Of a stretch of DNA of 64,000 nucleotides, positions 37,905-47,327 are shown piece by piece. Each line of letters starts with the position of its first letter. Within the stretch, counting starts at the first letter, position 1. A program made the position numbers and the translations under genes. The DNA comes from MVYY01 sp012517575 (GTDB lineage Bacteria; Bacteroidota; Bacteroidia; Bacteroidales; Paludibacteraceae), in the NCBI GenBank assembly GCA_031629035.1, contig JAVLUG010000003.1, forward strand, positions 124,001 to 188,000, given 5' to 3'. Below the pieces are notes generated by a model. That model saw nothing but the letters and a program-made list of their open reading frames with translations. It was not told the origin of the DNA and searched no databases.

Positions 37905-37913
37905 GTTGAATAA

Positions 37914-39341
37914 TTAATCGCTTATTTTTACAAAGTCAGCCGTCTTGTTGTTCACGTCTATGGTAAGTCGGTAAATACCGGGTTTATCCTTAAACGTATC
38001 AGTCCCGGCAAAATTTCCCTGATCGCTTTCGGTTGGAGCAAAGAGCAAACCATTCACATTTAATGTATAGGTACGAGCATCTTCTTCTCCACCCCACATT
38101 CTTTGGTGGAAGAATTTCACATTGAATTTCAATCTCCATGGCTCTGTTGCAGTATCGTCAATTTGATGAAGTGCATAGAATGTAGCCTGATAAACACCAT
38201 CGGAAACTTTCCGGCAGAATTGATATTCGAGCGGCGAATTCCAATTCCATGACGATGTTTTAACATAAGGCGTACGTGCCGGCCCAAAACCTACTCCACA
38301 GAGCCACATGGCATCCGGATATACGGCATCGGGCTGTTCAACAAATACAAAATTGAGTCTGGGCAAATAATAAACAGTATAAATGCCGGTCTCGCCCATG
38401 AATTTTGCCGTATTCGTGCCTGTTACTTCAAAGAAATCCGGAGCCAGGTTATTGGCAAGATTTGTTGTTTGGATTCCGCTGATGGTCATCTCAGTGCCTT
38501 TTCCCAAATACATTTTCTTGGTTTTCCAGTCTTCTTTGGTAGTAACATTCAGGTTGTCGGTCGAAGAAAGTGAAACAGTTCCGAAAGTACTTATATCCAT
38601 AGCAGTAGCGGGTAGCAGCTTATCTCCTTCTCCTTTCACCGTGAAATTGAACAAATCAACCGTAATCTTCTTGTATCCTATCAAAGTTGCATCCGACAGG
38701 GTAATGGGACTTCCATTTGCATCGATCAATCCTATTCCATCTCCTACTTTGCCGAATACCAGACCTGTCCAATCTATACTAATGCCATATTTTAACTTTG
38801 TGGCCAGGCGGAACGAAACTGTGTTTTCCAAAGTTAAATTATCAGCTGTATAAATATAATTTTGAGCATCAGTCAACTTCATTTTGATGGGCGATTTAAG
38901 TGGTACTACCAAATAAAGATCTGTAATAACAGGACGTTTGGCTATGGTATTTACATACACTGTATCAGTTGTGGTTCCTTCCACGTTGATGGATGACAAG
39001 TGGATTTCCACTTCTGCATTATCGGGCATACGCGCTACAAACGGAATACCATAACGTTGATGATAAGTTGCCTGATTCCCTTTTGTTCTGATAGTTTCTG
39101 AAGCAATCAGTTCGTCGTTTACAACCACTTTTATTTCGAGAGTGGATAGAGGAGTCAGCGGATCAGAAACGCCTACATTTAACGTAATGGAATCGCCATA
39201 AACAATATTGGTTTCCGGTACACTAATGCTGTCGAAAACGGGTTTGGAGGCAGGATAATGCACTCTCAGTTCTTCTTGCTGGCAAGACGTAGCGAACAAT
39301 CCCAGCAGTCCGAATATTGTCAGTTTGATTATATTTTTCAT
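37914..39341 (-). CDS. Surface glycan-binding lipoprotein of the GH30 PUL (SusE/F position)
   Basis: This 475-residue protein starts with a lipoprotein signal ending LFATSCQQEE (Cys20). It has repeated beta-sandwich character: an N-terminal Ig-like part (about 30-130, with DSISVPETNIVYGDSITLNV), a middle domain, and a C-terminal part rich in aromatic residues (MWLCGVGFGPARTP, SSWNWNSPLEYQF, FFHQRMWGGEEDARTY). Surface Trp residues are often the sugar platforms in such proteins. It sits right after susD, the SGBP position. It resembles, from memory, the SGBP of the B. thetaiotaomicron beta-1,6-glucan PUL and the DUF5121/DUF5125-like groups, but I cannot confirm the family. No enzyme motif. Confidence 0.72.
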   Translation of the reverse strand: MKNIIKLTIFGLLGLFATSCQQEELRVHYPASKPVFDSISVPETNIVYGDSITLNVGVSDPLTPLSTLEIKVVVNDELIASETIRTKGNQATYHQRYGIPFVARMPDNAEVEIHLSSINVEGTTTDTVYVNTIAKRPVITDLYLVVPLKSPIKMKLTDAQNYIYTADNLTLENTVSFRLATKLKYGISIDWTGLVFGKVGDGIGLIDANGSPITLSDATLIGYKKITVDLFNFTVKGEGDKLLPATAMDISTFGTVSLSSTDNLNVTTKEDWKTKKMYLGKGTEMTISGIQTTNLANNLAPDFFEVTGTNTAKFMGETGIYTVYYLPRLNFVFVEQPDAVYPDAMWLCGVGFGPARTPYVKTSSWNWNSPLEYQFCRKVSDGVYQATFYALHQIDDTATEPWRLKFNVKFFHQRMWGGEEDARTYTLNVNGLLFAPTESDQGNFAGTDTFKDKPGIYRLTIDVNNKTADFVKISD

Positions 39342-39360
39342 TTGTATAAAATTTTAATTA

Positions 39361-40911
39361 TTAATAACCCGGATTTTGTACCAAATTTGGATTCTGGTCT
39401 ATAATATCCTGAGGAATAGGAAGTTTATATGAAAATTTATCGTAAGGATAACGGAGAGCCGGACGACCAGAGTCTCGAGATGGAAGTGTATTCAAAACTT
39501 CTTCCACTTTATCCAATCGAACCAAATCAAACCAACGTTGTCCTTCGAAAGCTAACTCAAGACGGCGTTCATTTAGGTAAGCATTCAACAGGGCATTTTT
39601 GTCGTTTGTTATGGAAGCAGGTAATGCAGCAAGCCCTGCGCGTTTACGAATTTTATCATTAATAATTGAAGCGGCACCGCTCAAGTCTCCTGTTTGAATC
39701 AATGCTTCAGCTTTGAGCAACAGAATATCAGCATAACGAATTTTAATAATGCTGTTATAAGCCGAACGAGTTTTGTACATAAATGGATAATTACTGGAAG
39801 GATAATAAATATTCCAACTGCAAGAATACCAAACTACACTTTCGTTATAACGTTTTGTATCGCCGGCAGTCTGAAAAGCATTGATCAAATCACGAGATGG
39901 AGTTATCCATTTAGCCCAATCGAACCAAAAATTCCAGTTGTCAAGCGAACGACCAAACATCCATGTTACCCAATTCCCTGATCCAACAGGATACTGAATT
40001 TCAAGAATGGCTTCTGAGGTGTTTCTTTTTTTTGCATCAACGGCAAAATTGTTTTCTCCGGGAGGTGCAGAAGGATTTTGAAGTTGTACACCCCACAAAT
40101 CACTGAAGTCGGGAACCAACTCAAAACCATCGGCTGCAACAGAATCAGCATAAGCGATAACTTTATTGTAATCACGCAATGGTTTTTCGGCATATACTTT
40201 TGCCAAAAGTGCTCTTGCTACCGATTTTGTGAGTAAAGTTTTATCAGTTGGATTATTTTTTGGAGCATATTTTTCAGCTTCGAGCAAGTCTTTTTCAATT
40301 TGTTTATAAACATCAATTTCTTCACTTTGCTGGGGAAAATATGCAGGGTAAACTTCTTCAATATTATCAGCAGTTATGTCTTTTCCTACAGTAGTTATAA
40401 GTGGCACTCTCCCCCAAATTCTCACCATGTCGAAATAAACCAGTGAGCGAAAAATAAGTCCTTCAGCACGAAATTGTTTAGCTTCTGCTTCTGTCAAGGA
40501 AGGATCTTTCAACTCATCAATGCCTTGAATAAGCCGATTGGCTTGAGCTATATTATCCATGTGTCCATTCCAGTCGCGTTTTAAATTCGGATTTGAACCT
40601 TCAATGGAATTTATTTCAAAAGGTGTTGTTTCCGCATTGGGTGAGCCGGCGTAAGCATTATCGGAATGAGATTCTGCCAACAACAACATATCAAGATACC
40701 AATGTTCCTGACCGTCTTTTAATCGCTGATAAAGTACCTGTCGTTGATTTATAACAGCTGCCCTATCCTTTAAAATTACTTGACTGGAAGCCGATGTTGT
40801 ATCAATTCCTTCGGTAATATCAGAATAGGTATCAATGGGATTATAATCGAGTGAACATGAAGCTGCAACAAATACCACAGCGGAAATCAGTATATATTTT
40901 ATTATTTTCAT
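39361..40911 (-). CDS. susD: SusD-like nutrient-binding outer-membrane lipoprotein
   Basis: The start at 40911 (MKIIKYILISAVVFVAASC) gives 516 residues with lipidation Cys19; the longer frame adds 14 residues upstream, overlapping susC. SusD marks are SLDYNPID after the Cys, NGHMDNIAQANRLIQGIDEL, KQFRAEGLIFRSLVYFDMVRIWG, KIRYADILLLKAEALIQTG, and LNERRLELAFEGQRWFDLVR. It forms the lid of the paired SusC. It starts 13 bp after susC and ends 19 bp before the SGBP gene. Confidence 0.95.
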   Translation of the reverse strand: MKIIKYILISAVVFVAASCSLDYNPIDTYSDITEGIDTTSASSQVILKDRAAVINQRQVLYQRLKDGQEHWYLDMLLLAESHSDNAYAGSPNAETTPFEINSIEGSNPNLKRDWNGHMDNIAQANRLIQGIDELKDPSLTEAEAKQFRAEGLIFRSLVYFDMVRIWGRVPLITTVGKDITADNIEEVYPAYFPQQSEEIDVYKQIEKDLLEAEKYAPKNNPTDKTLLTKSVARALLAKVYAEKPLRDYNKVIAYADSVAADGFELVPDFSDLWGVQLQNPSAPPGENNFAVDAKKRNTSEAILEIQYPVGSGNWVTWMFGRSLDNWNFWFDWAKWITPSRDLINAFQTAGDTKRYNESVVWYSCSWNIYYPSSNYPFMYKTRSAYNSIIKIRYADILLLKAEALIQTGDLSGAASIINDKIRKRAGLAALPASITNDKNALLNAYLNERRLELAFEGQRWFDLVRLDKVEEVLNTLPSRDSGRPALRYPYDKFSYKLPIPQDIIDQNPNLVQNPGY

Positions 40912-40924
40912 AGTAATAAATTTT

Positions 40925-43900
40925 TTAGAATTCGATATTAAAACCAAAAACAAAGGATTTTGCTTGAGGATATGTTCCCCAATCTATTCCCTGAACTGCG
41001 TTTGAATTGCCCCACTCATTGACTTCGGGATCCATACCCAAATAATTTGTAAAAGTCAACAAATTGGAAGCAGTTATATAAGGTTGTAAGCGGGAGATTC
41101 CGGTTTTTTTCAAAAATGGAGCCGTAACATTATAGGACAATGTCAAATCTTTCAATCTTAAATAACTTCCATCTTCTACAAAATAAGATGAAGGTTGAAG
41201 ATTGAAATTGGCTTTGGGAATAGTGGTAATCATACCCGGACGTCTCCAACGATCCAAAACCCGCGTCGATTGATTCTTCAAATCGTACATTCCTTCCGTT
41301 TCTATTCTTGAAGCATTGAAAATGTCATTTCCATAAGTTCCTTGCAGAAAAATACTAAGACTGAACCCTTTCCATGAAAATGTATTGGTAAAACCATAGA
41401 TAAAATCAGGATTGGGATCGCCAATATATGTACGATCAGAGGCTGTTATTTTATTGTCTTGGTTTATATCCCTGTAAATCAGCTCTCCAGTTTCTGAATC
41501 AACTCCATCGCTGATATAGCCATAAAAACCTCCGAGAGGACGCCCTTCTTCATTTCTTACAATCTGAATTCCATGAAATGCGTCGGAAGTAGCAGCGTCA
41601 TAATAAATCTTTGTTAAATCAAGCTTCACCAGTTTATTCCGATTGAGAGAAAATTCCAAATCAGATGTCCATTTAAAATTTTTGTTTGTGATATTAATTG
41701 AGTTTACGGAAAGTTCAAAACCGGTATTACGCATTAATCCACCATTACGTTGAATACTCGTTACGTTAGCTCCCGAAGGCAAAGTAATGTTGAGCAACAT
41801 ATTGGTGGTCTTTTTGTAATAATAATCCATAATAATATTCAACCTGCTCTTAAATGCCGTAAAATCAATACCTACATTTGACTGAGTAGTAGTTTCCCAA
41901 GTCAAATCTGTTGTCCGCAGATTACTGGCAGTAATAATTGGTAAAACATTTTCCTGTCCGGTTATCCACCATTGTTGACGAGTAACTGAATATCTCTGCA
42001 AATAAGCATAATCGCCCAGTCCGCTTTGGTTACCCGTTTGCCCCCAACCACCACGTATCTTGAGGTCGTCGAGCCAATTGAGTCCCTGCATAAATTCTTC
42101 CGACGACAAGCGCCATGCAGCTGAAAAAGAAGGAAAATATCCCCAACGATGATCAGGATGCAAACGAGAAGAACCATCGGCCCTGAAATTGGCTGTAAAC
42201 AAATATTTACTGTCATAATTGTAAGAAATGCGCCCGAAGTAAGACATAATTCCCCAAGTAGAGCCGCCGGTTCCCGTATTATCCCACGCTATTTTATTGG
42301 CAACATTAAGCGTTTTTATTTCGTTGTTTCTAAAATTTGAACCATTGATCCAACTGTTGGAGTACTTTGAATCAGTCCAAGACGAGCCCATCATCAATTC
42401 AATATTATTCTTATCGAACGATTTCTGATAATTGAAAATATTATCCCACGTCAGAACTGTATTCATATTTCTGTTGTCCCATGCATTTCCATATTCATCA
42501 ATGCCCGCAACATGTACCACCGGGCTGAAACCTGTCTGCAGTCCATGTCTTCTGTCCAGCGTGAAAGTTGATTTCAAAGTCATTCCCTTCATAAAGGTTA
42601 ACATTGCATTGCCGGAAGCAATTAAACGATTTTCACGGGTAATATCGTCTTTACCGTTTTCCATAGCTTCTACGGGATTGGTTATGTTCTGACCATAAAA
42701 ATTCCGAGTATAATATCCAGTTTCAGGATTGATCACCGGTAAACTTGTTGGAAGATTGATCAAAGCCAAAACTACTCCGCCGCGATTTGAACCCGCACCG
42801 GTAGTTATGCCATTGTTGGAATTATCTGAATACGATATATTGGAACCAATACTCAGCCATTTTCTTATCTCATTTGTCATATTAGCTCTGAAAGAGTAAC
42901 GTCTAAAAAAAGACGCTGGGAAAATACCTTTCTCATCAAGATAGCCGGCAGAAAGAAAATAACTCGTTTTTTCGGTACTATTTGAGAAAGAAAGCTGGTA
43001 ACTTTGCTGTAAACCGGTGCGATAAACTTCATCATACCAATTAGTTATATCATCGGAACTCATTTGAGAAGAAGAGCCCGGACGAATTTCTTCCATTAAA
43101 TCTATATAATCGGCAGCATTAAGAGATTGTATCTTATGAGTAACATTTTTGGCAGTCAATTGAGCGTTAAAAGCAATTTTGGATTCACCCGACTTGCCTT
43201 GTTTTGTAGTAATAATGACAACTCCATTTGCTGCACGAGATCCATAAATAGCTGCCGAAGAAGCGTCTTTGAGTATATTGATATTTTCAATATCATTGGG
43301 TGAAAGGAAATTAATGTTGTCCACCGGCACTCCATCTACAACGTATAATGGATCACTATTCCCATTAAAAGAGGTTGTTCCACGTACTCTTATCACCGTT
43401 TCTCCTCCGGGTGCTCCATTGGGTTGAATTACCTGAACCCCGGCAGCTTTTCCCTGAATAGCTTGCCCTGCCGAAACAATGGGTCGAACATCAAAATCTT
43501 CTGCAGAAACTGTAGATACGGCAGTAGTTAAGTCTTTCTTCTTTTGCGTTCCGTAACCGACCACTACAACTTCTGAAAGAATTTTAATGTCTTCCTTGAG
43601 TACCACATTAATGTTTCTTGAATTCCCCACTTTGATTTCCTGTGGAACCATTCCAATATAGCTAAATACCAGCACATCATTGCTTGATGCCTCTATGGTG
43701 AACTTCCCTTCGTAATTGGTAACTGTCCCCGTAGAAGTACCCTTGACCAAAACACTTGCTCCTATAACCGGCTCGTTGTTGCTGTCGACGACAACTCCCG
43801 TAATTGTTGTTTTTTGCGCCGACAATGTCAGTGGGACAACAATGCTCACCAGTAGAGGAAACAATCTTCTTAAAAATCGCGTTGCAAACCGAAACACGAT

Positions 43901-43933
43901 TTTTCTTTCGGAATTTTTCTTTGTATTTTCCAT
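40925..43933 (-). CDS. susC: SusC-like TonB-dependent transporter
   Basis: This is a 1002-residue protein with a long positively charged N-terminus before the hydrophobic signal core (FPLLVSIVVPLTLSAQ, about 25-40). The order is a carboxypeptidase-D-like domain (TITGVVVDSNNEPVIGASV), the TonB-box region (EVVVVGYGTQKKKDL), a plug (VRGTTSFNGNSDPLYVVDG, SSAAIYGSRAANGVV) and a barrel ending SFVFGFNIEF. It imports glucan oligosaccharides with SusD. It lies 19 bp after GH3 in the same operon. The signal is longer than in the other SusC; a later start is possible but no internal Met fits. Confidence 0.95.
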   Translation of the reverse strand: MENTKKNSERKIVFRFATRFLRRLFPLLVSIVVPLTLSAQKTTITGVVVDSNNEPVIGASVLVKGTSTGTVTNYEGKFTIEASSNDVLVFSYIGMVPQEIKVGNSRNINVVLKEDIKILSEVVVVGYGTQKKKDLTTAVSTVSAEDFDVRPIVSAGQAIQGKAAGVQVIQPNGAPGGETVIRVRGTTSFNGNSDPLYVVDGVPVDNINFLSPNDIENINILKDASSAAIYGSRAANGVVIITTKQGKSGESKIAFNAQLTAKNVTHKIQSLNAADYIDLMEEIRPGSSSQMSSDDITNWYDEVYRTGLQQSYQLSFSNSTEKTSYFLSAGYLDEKGIFPASFFRRYSFRANMTNEIRKWLSIGSNISYSDNSNNGITTGAGSNRGGVVLALINLPTSLPVINPETGYYTRNFYGQNITNPVEAMENGKDDITRENRLIASGNAMLTFMKGMTLKSTFTLDRRHGLQTGFSPVVHVAGIDEYGNAWDNRNMNTVLTWDNIFNYQKSFDKNNIELMMGSSWTDSKYSNSWINGSNFRNNEIKTLNVANKIAWDNTGTGGSTWGIMSYFGRISYNYDSKYLFTANFRADGSSRLHPDHRWGYFPSFSAAWRLSSEEFMQGLNWLDDLKIRGGWGQTGNQSGLGDYAYLQRYSVTRQQWWITGQENVLPIITASNLRTTDLTWETTTQSNVGIDFTAFKSRLNIIMDYYYKKTTNMLLNITLPSGANVTSIQRNGGLMRNTGFELSVNSINITNKNFKWTSDLEFSLNRNKLVKLDLTKIYYDAATSDAFHGIQIVRNEEGRPLGGFYGYISDGVDSETGELIYRDINQDNKITASDRTYIGDPNPDFIYGFTNTFSWKGFSLSIFLQGTYGNDIFNASRIETEGMYDLKNQSTRVLDRWRRPGMITTIPKANFNLQPSSYFVEDGSYLRLKDLTLSYNVTAPFLKKTGISRLQPYITASNLLTFTNYLGMDPEVNEWGNSNAVQGIDWGTYPQAKSFVFGFNIEF

Positions 43934-43952
43934 TGATTGATAAATTAGTTGG

Positions 43953-46265
43953 TTAATTTGTTGATTGATAATTTATTGATTTTTTGAGATTGCCTATTTT
44001 TATTTCAAATTCACCCGGCTCTATAGTCCATTGATTATCTGTGTTGACAAAAGCCAAGTCATCACTCGACAATGTGAATTTAACCGTTTTCGTTTCATTA
44101 GGTTTCAAATTGATTTTTTCGAATCGTCGCAGTCTTTTCATATCGGGTGTAATACAGGCTATTACATCGCTGGTAAACATTAGTACCGTTTCCTTTCCTT
44201 CTCTTGTCCCGGTATTGGTAACATCCACACTGACTTCCAATACTTCATTAGGACGAAGAACCGAAGATGAAATTTTTAAATTACTGTACACAAATGTAGT
44301 ATAACTTAGACCATATCCAAACTCATACTGAGGATTATAATCCGATTCGTATTTATAAGCTCCTTCAGAAGGCTTTTGTTCTTCAGAGAATTTATGATAA
44401 TAGTTCACAATGGAATTCGGATAAGCCGGATAAGTGTAAGGAAGCTTCCCTGAAGGATTGACCTCTCCAAAAAGAATATCGGCCAATGCGTCGCCTCCGT
44501 AATTGCCCGGAAGATAAGTTTGAATAATACCATGCATTTTTGATTCAATTGCACTGAAGCAACGCGGACGACCTTCGTTTAACACCAAAATAATGGGTTT
44601 GTTCACCTCAGCAAGCGATTCGGCCAATTTTATTTGCAGTTGGCTTAAATTCAAATCGTTTAAATCTCCCGGTTTTTCCGCATAAGAATTTTCTCCCAGA
44701 CAAAGCACAATGGCATCGACCTTGCGTGCAGCAGCAACTGCTTTTTGTAAATCGTTTTCTTTCTCTTCAAAATATTGACCTGTCTCCACATAACTTACTC
44801 CGGGCACATAAACAACATTTTTATCTCCTATTTTGTTCTGAATGGCTTCCAGTATTGTGTTATAACGATTGGCAAACTTCTCGGTTTTTTCACCCTGCCA
44901 GGAATAACTCCATCCACCGTTTAAACTTCTCATGCTGTTGGCATTGGGACCAGTTACCAATATTTTTGCGTTTTTGTTGAGGGGGAGAACATTGTTTGTA
45001 TTTTTCAGTAATGTAATGGCATCAGCAGCAGCTTTGTAAGCCAATTCTGCATGTTTATTTGAACCAAAATCGGGATAATCGCTCCATTTCGTTATGGGAT
45101 TTTCAAATAAACCGAGTTTGAATTTTAATCTTAAAATTCGACGTACCGCATCGTCTATCCGACTTTCCTTAACTTTTCCTTCTTTAACCAAAGCAATCAA
45201 ATCTTTACAAAAATTCTCGTAATCGTAAGGAATCATCGACATATCGATACCGGCATTGACAGCCAAAGCAATGGCTTCCTTGTTGTTTTTTGCAATTTTA
45301 TCCCTCTTTTCGAGATTGATAATGTCCATCCAGTCGCTTACCACGACGCCCTGAAATCCCAGTTCTTCTTTGAGCAATTTGGTAATAATATTGTAGTTGG
45401 CGTGTACCGACACTCCATTAATAATACCGGAATTGATCATGACTGACTCTACTCCTTCATCGATGGCAGCTTTAAATGAAGGTAAATGATATTCTCTGAG
45501 GATATGATCGGGAATATAGGCGGGTGTCCGATCTTTCCCCGAAAAAGGAACCGAATAACCCAAAAAATGTTTAGCACAGGCAGCTATTTTTTCTCTATGC
45601 CAAATGCTGTCTGTAATTCCTTCATAACCTTTTATTGTTTGCCTTCCCATTATGGAAGCCAAATAAGGATCTTCTCCAAATCCTTCATATTGACGGGAGA
45701 AACGAGGATCTGCCCCCAAATCGAGCACAGGTGAAAAATTCCACGAGATACCGGAAGCACGTGTTTCATAAGCTGTAACTTTTGCCATATTGTAGGCATT
45801 CTGAGGTTCAAAAGTTGCAGCAATGGCTATTTGTTGCGGGAAAAGGGTCGCTCCGGAAGTGTAGTTTACGCCGTGAATAGCATCTATTCCATATATTACC
45901 GGTATTCCATAAGTAGTTTTGGTCATTGCAGCTTCCTGAATTTGGGCGACAACGCTATTCCATTGTGCAGGACTTAGAGCATAATTGTTGGTGGTATTAA
46001 TTACAGAACCCACATGATAATCTACTATGGCTTTACGCAATCGTGCCGTGTCGATGGCGAAAGGTATTTTGCTTTCAAAAACAGTAGCTCCGTTCCCTAT
46101 AGCGTCCAAAGTTATCTGAGCCATTTGCCCAACTTTTTCCTCAATAGACATGTTGGAAAGCAAATCTTCAATACGACGACTGACAGATTCCTGAGCGCTG
46201 ATGCTCGAAAAAATCGGAATGAAGAATAAAAGGATGGAAAATGTACTTAACCTTTTGTTTTTCAT
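43953..46265 (-). CDS. GH3 beta-glucosidase, first gene of GH30 PUL
   Basis: The start at 46265 (MKNKRLSTFSILLFFIPIFSSISAQ) gives 770 residues with a good signal; a start three codons upstream is possible. The layout is barrel, alpha/beta sandwich and fibronectin-III-like domain. Motifs: YGIDAIHGVNY (125-135), WNFSPVLDLGADPRFSR, KHFLGY (232-237), nucleophile Asp311 in GVVVSDWMDI. The SDWxDI context and overall form match BglX-like beta-glucosidases. It would cleave glucose from imported beta-glucan oligosaccharides in the periplasm. It heads the PUL behind a strong promoter match and is divergent from a Nudix-type regulator. Confidence 0.92.
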   Translation of the reverse strand: MKNKRLSTFSILLFFIPIFSSISAQESVSRRIEDLLSNMSIEEKVGQMAQITLDAIGNGATVFESKIPFAIDTARLRKAIVDYHVGSVINTTNNYALSPAQWNSVVAQIQEAAMTKTTYGIPVIYGIDAIHGVNYTSGATLFPQQIAIAATFEPQNAYNMAKVTAYETRASGISWNFSPVLDLGADPRFSRQYEGFGEDPYLASIMGRQTIKGYEGITDSIWHREKIAACAKHFLGYSVPFSGKDRTPAYIPDHILREYHLPSFKAAIDEGVESVMINSGIINGVSVHANYNIITKLLKEELGFQGVVVSDWMDIINLEKRDKIAKNNKEAIALAVNAGIDMSMIPYDYENFCKDLIALVKEGKVKESRIDDAVRRILRLKFKLGLFENPITKWSDYPDFGSNKHAELAYKAAADAITLLKNTNNVLPLNKNAKILVTGPNANSMRSLNGGWSYSWQGEKTEKFANRYNTILEAIQNKIGDKNVVYVPGVSYVETGQYFEEKENDLQKAVAAARKVDAIVLCLGENSYAEKPGDLNDLNLSQLQIKLAESLAEVNKPIILVLNEGRPRCFSAIESKMHGIIQTYLPGNYGGDALADILFGEVNPSGKLPYTYPAYPNSIVNYYHKFSEEQKPSEGAYKYESDYNPQYEFGYGLSYTTFVYSNLKISSSVLRPNEVLEVSVDVTNTGTREGKETVLMFTSDVIACITPDMKRLRRFEKINLKPNETKTVKFTLSSDDLAFVNTDNQWTIEPGEFEIKIGNLKKSINYQSTN

Positions 46266-46329
46266 GATATACATAGTTTTAATAAAATGATGAAACAGAT
46301 TTGATGTAGCTATAACTTTTTTTCAGCGA

Positions 46330-46361
46330 CAAATATAAAGGCTAAAATTTTATTCTCCAAA
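46330..46361 (-). promoter_or_regulatory. Promoter of GH3-susCD-SGBP-GH30 operon
   Basis: On the minus strand the sequence reads TTTG (reverse of 46358-46361), 20 nt, then TATATTTG (reverse of 46330-46337). This is a full match to the Bacteroidota TTTG-N17-23-TAnnTTTG promoter. Transcription would start near 46323, leaving a leader of about 58 nt before the GH3 start. Confidence 0.75.
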
Positions 46362-46463
46362 TAAAAATGTGTTTTTTTTACACTAAGTACTCAATTATTT
46401 TTTGAAACAGTGATTTTCAATTTTTTGTGAAAGAAATTTTTAGTGAAAAATATCTTTTTTTCT

Positions 46464-46471
46464 TAACTTTG
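46464..46471 (+). promoter_or_regulatory. -7 box of Nudix-type regulator gene
   Basis: TAACTTTG is an exact TAnnTTTG match, 30 bp upstream of the ATG at 46502. The -33 position has only a weak TTAGTG. The short leader is consistent with a single-gene transcript divergent from the PUL. Confidence 0.6.
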
Positions 46472-46501
46472 TCCGATTAAAAATTTCATTGATTTTTTAT
46501 C

Positions 46502-47257
46502 ATGTCAGAATCTGAAAACGTTTTAGAGAATCCCGAATTTGAAACCTTGCCAAGTATTTCAGTAGATTGCGTTATTTTCGGTTACGAAGATAATTTGCTG
46601 AAAGTACTGGTACGAAGGGAATATGTTCCTTTTGAAGGAGATGTCATCATTGAATGGAAGTTGCCTGGCAACCACGTCCGCAGAAAAGAGCAAATCGATG
46701 AAACTGCTTCCCGAATTCTAAAGGAACAAACCGGACTTGAAAACATTTTCATGAAACAGTTTATGGTTTTTAGCGATCCGGGTCGCCTCAAGCGACGCGA
46801 AAGAGATTACGAATGGGTAAAACCGCGCTTGCAGGACGACAGGGTTTTGACGGTTGGATTTTACTCGCTCGTGAATATTAAAGATGTGGACAACACCAAG
46901 CTGCTTGAAGAAGCCAAATGGGAAAATGCTTATGAAATAAGGGAATTGATGTTCGATCACAACGATATTTTTGGTGAAGCTTTAAAAAAATTACGTTACG
47001 ATTTACTGCATGAACCTTTGATATTCGAACTTTTGCCCGAAAAATTTACCCTGACTCAACTGCAAAAAGTTTATGAAGCCATTTTTGACACCATTTACGA
47101 TAAACGCAATTTCAGGCGAAAGGTCAACAAAATGCCCTATCTGATTCAAACGGATGAATTGCAAAGCGGAGTTTCTCATAAACCGGCCAGATATTACACT
47201 TTCGACAGGGAAATTTACGAAAATACCCGCAGTGAACGTTTCGATTTTAGAATGTAA
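46502..47257 (+). CDS. Nudix-domain transcriptional regulator (NrtR/AraR-like)
   Basis: This 251-residue protein has a Nudix-like N-terminal domain (about 18-150; VDCVIFGYEDNLLKVLVRRE). The Nudix box region, GNHVRRKEQIDETASRILKEQTGL, departs from the GX5EX7REUXEEXGU rule: the REU Glu is Ile and one of the paired Glu is Gln, so hydrolysis is probably lost. The C-terminal 85 residues (EKFTLTQLQKVYEAIFDTIYDKRNFRRKVNKM) form a winged helix seen in NrtR and in Bacteroides AraR. Such proteins bind a metabolite (ADP-ribose or arabinose) and repress transcription. It is divergent from the GH30 PUL, so a role there is plausible; control of genes elsewhere is also possible. Confidence 0.8.
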   Translation: MSESENVLENPEFETLPSISVDCVIFGYEDNLLKVLVRREYVPFEGDVIIEWKLPGNHVRRKEQIDETASRILKEQTGLENIFMKQFMVFSDPGRLKRRERDYEWVKPRLQDDRVLTVGFYSLVNIKDVDNTKLLEEAKWENAYEIRELMFDHNDIFGEALKKLRYDLLHEPLIFELLPEKFTLTQLQKVYEAIFDTIYDKRNFRRKVNKMPYLIQTDELQSGVSHKPARYYTFDREIYENTRSERFDFRM

Positions 47258-47327
47258 ACGCTATAAACGTTCATTTTGCAATCTCAAAGTTAATTTTTAG
47301 TTTCCAACTTATAAAAAATCTACGATA

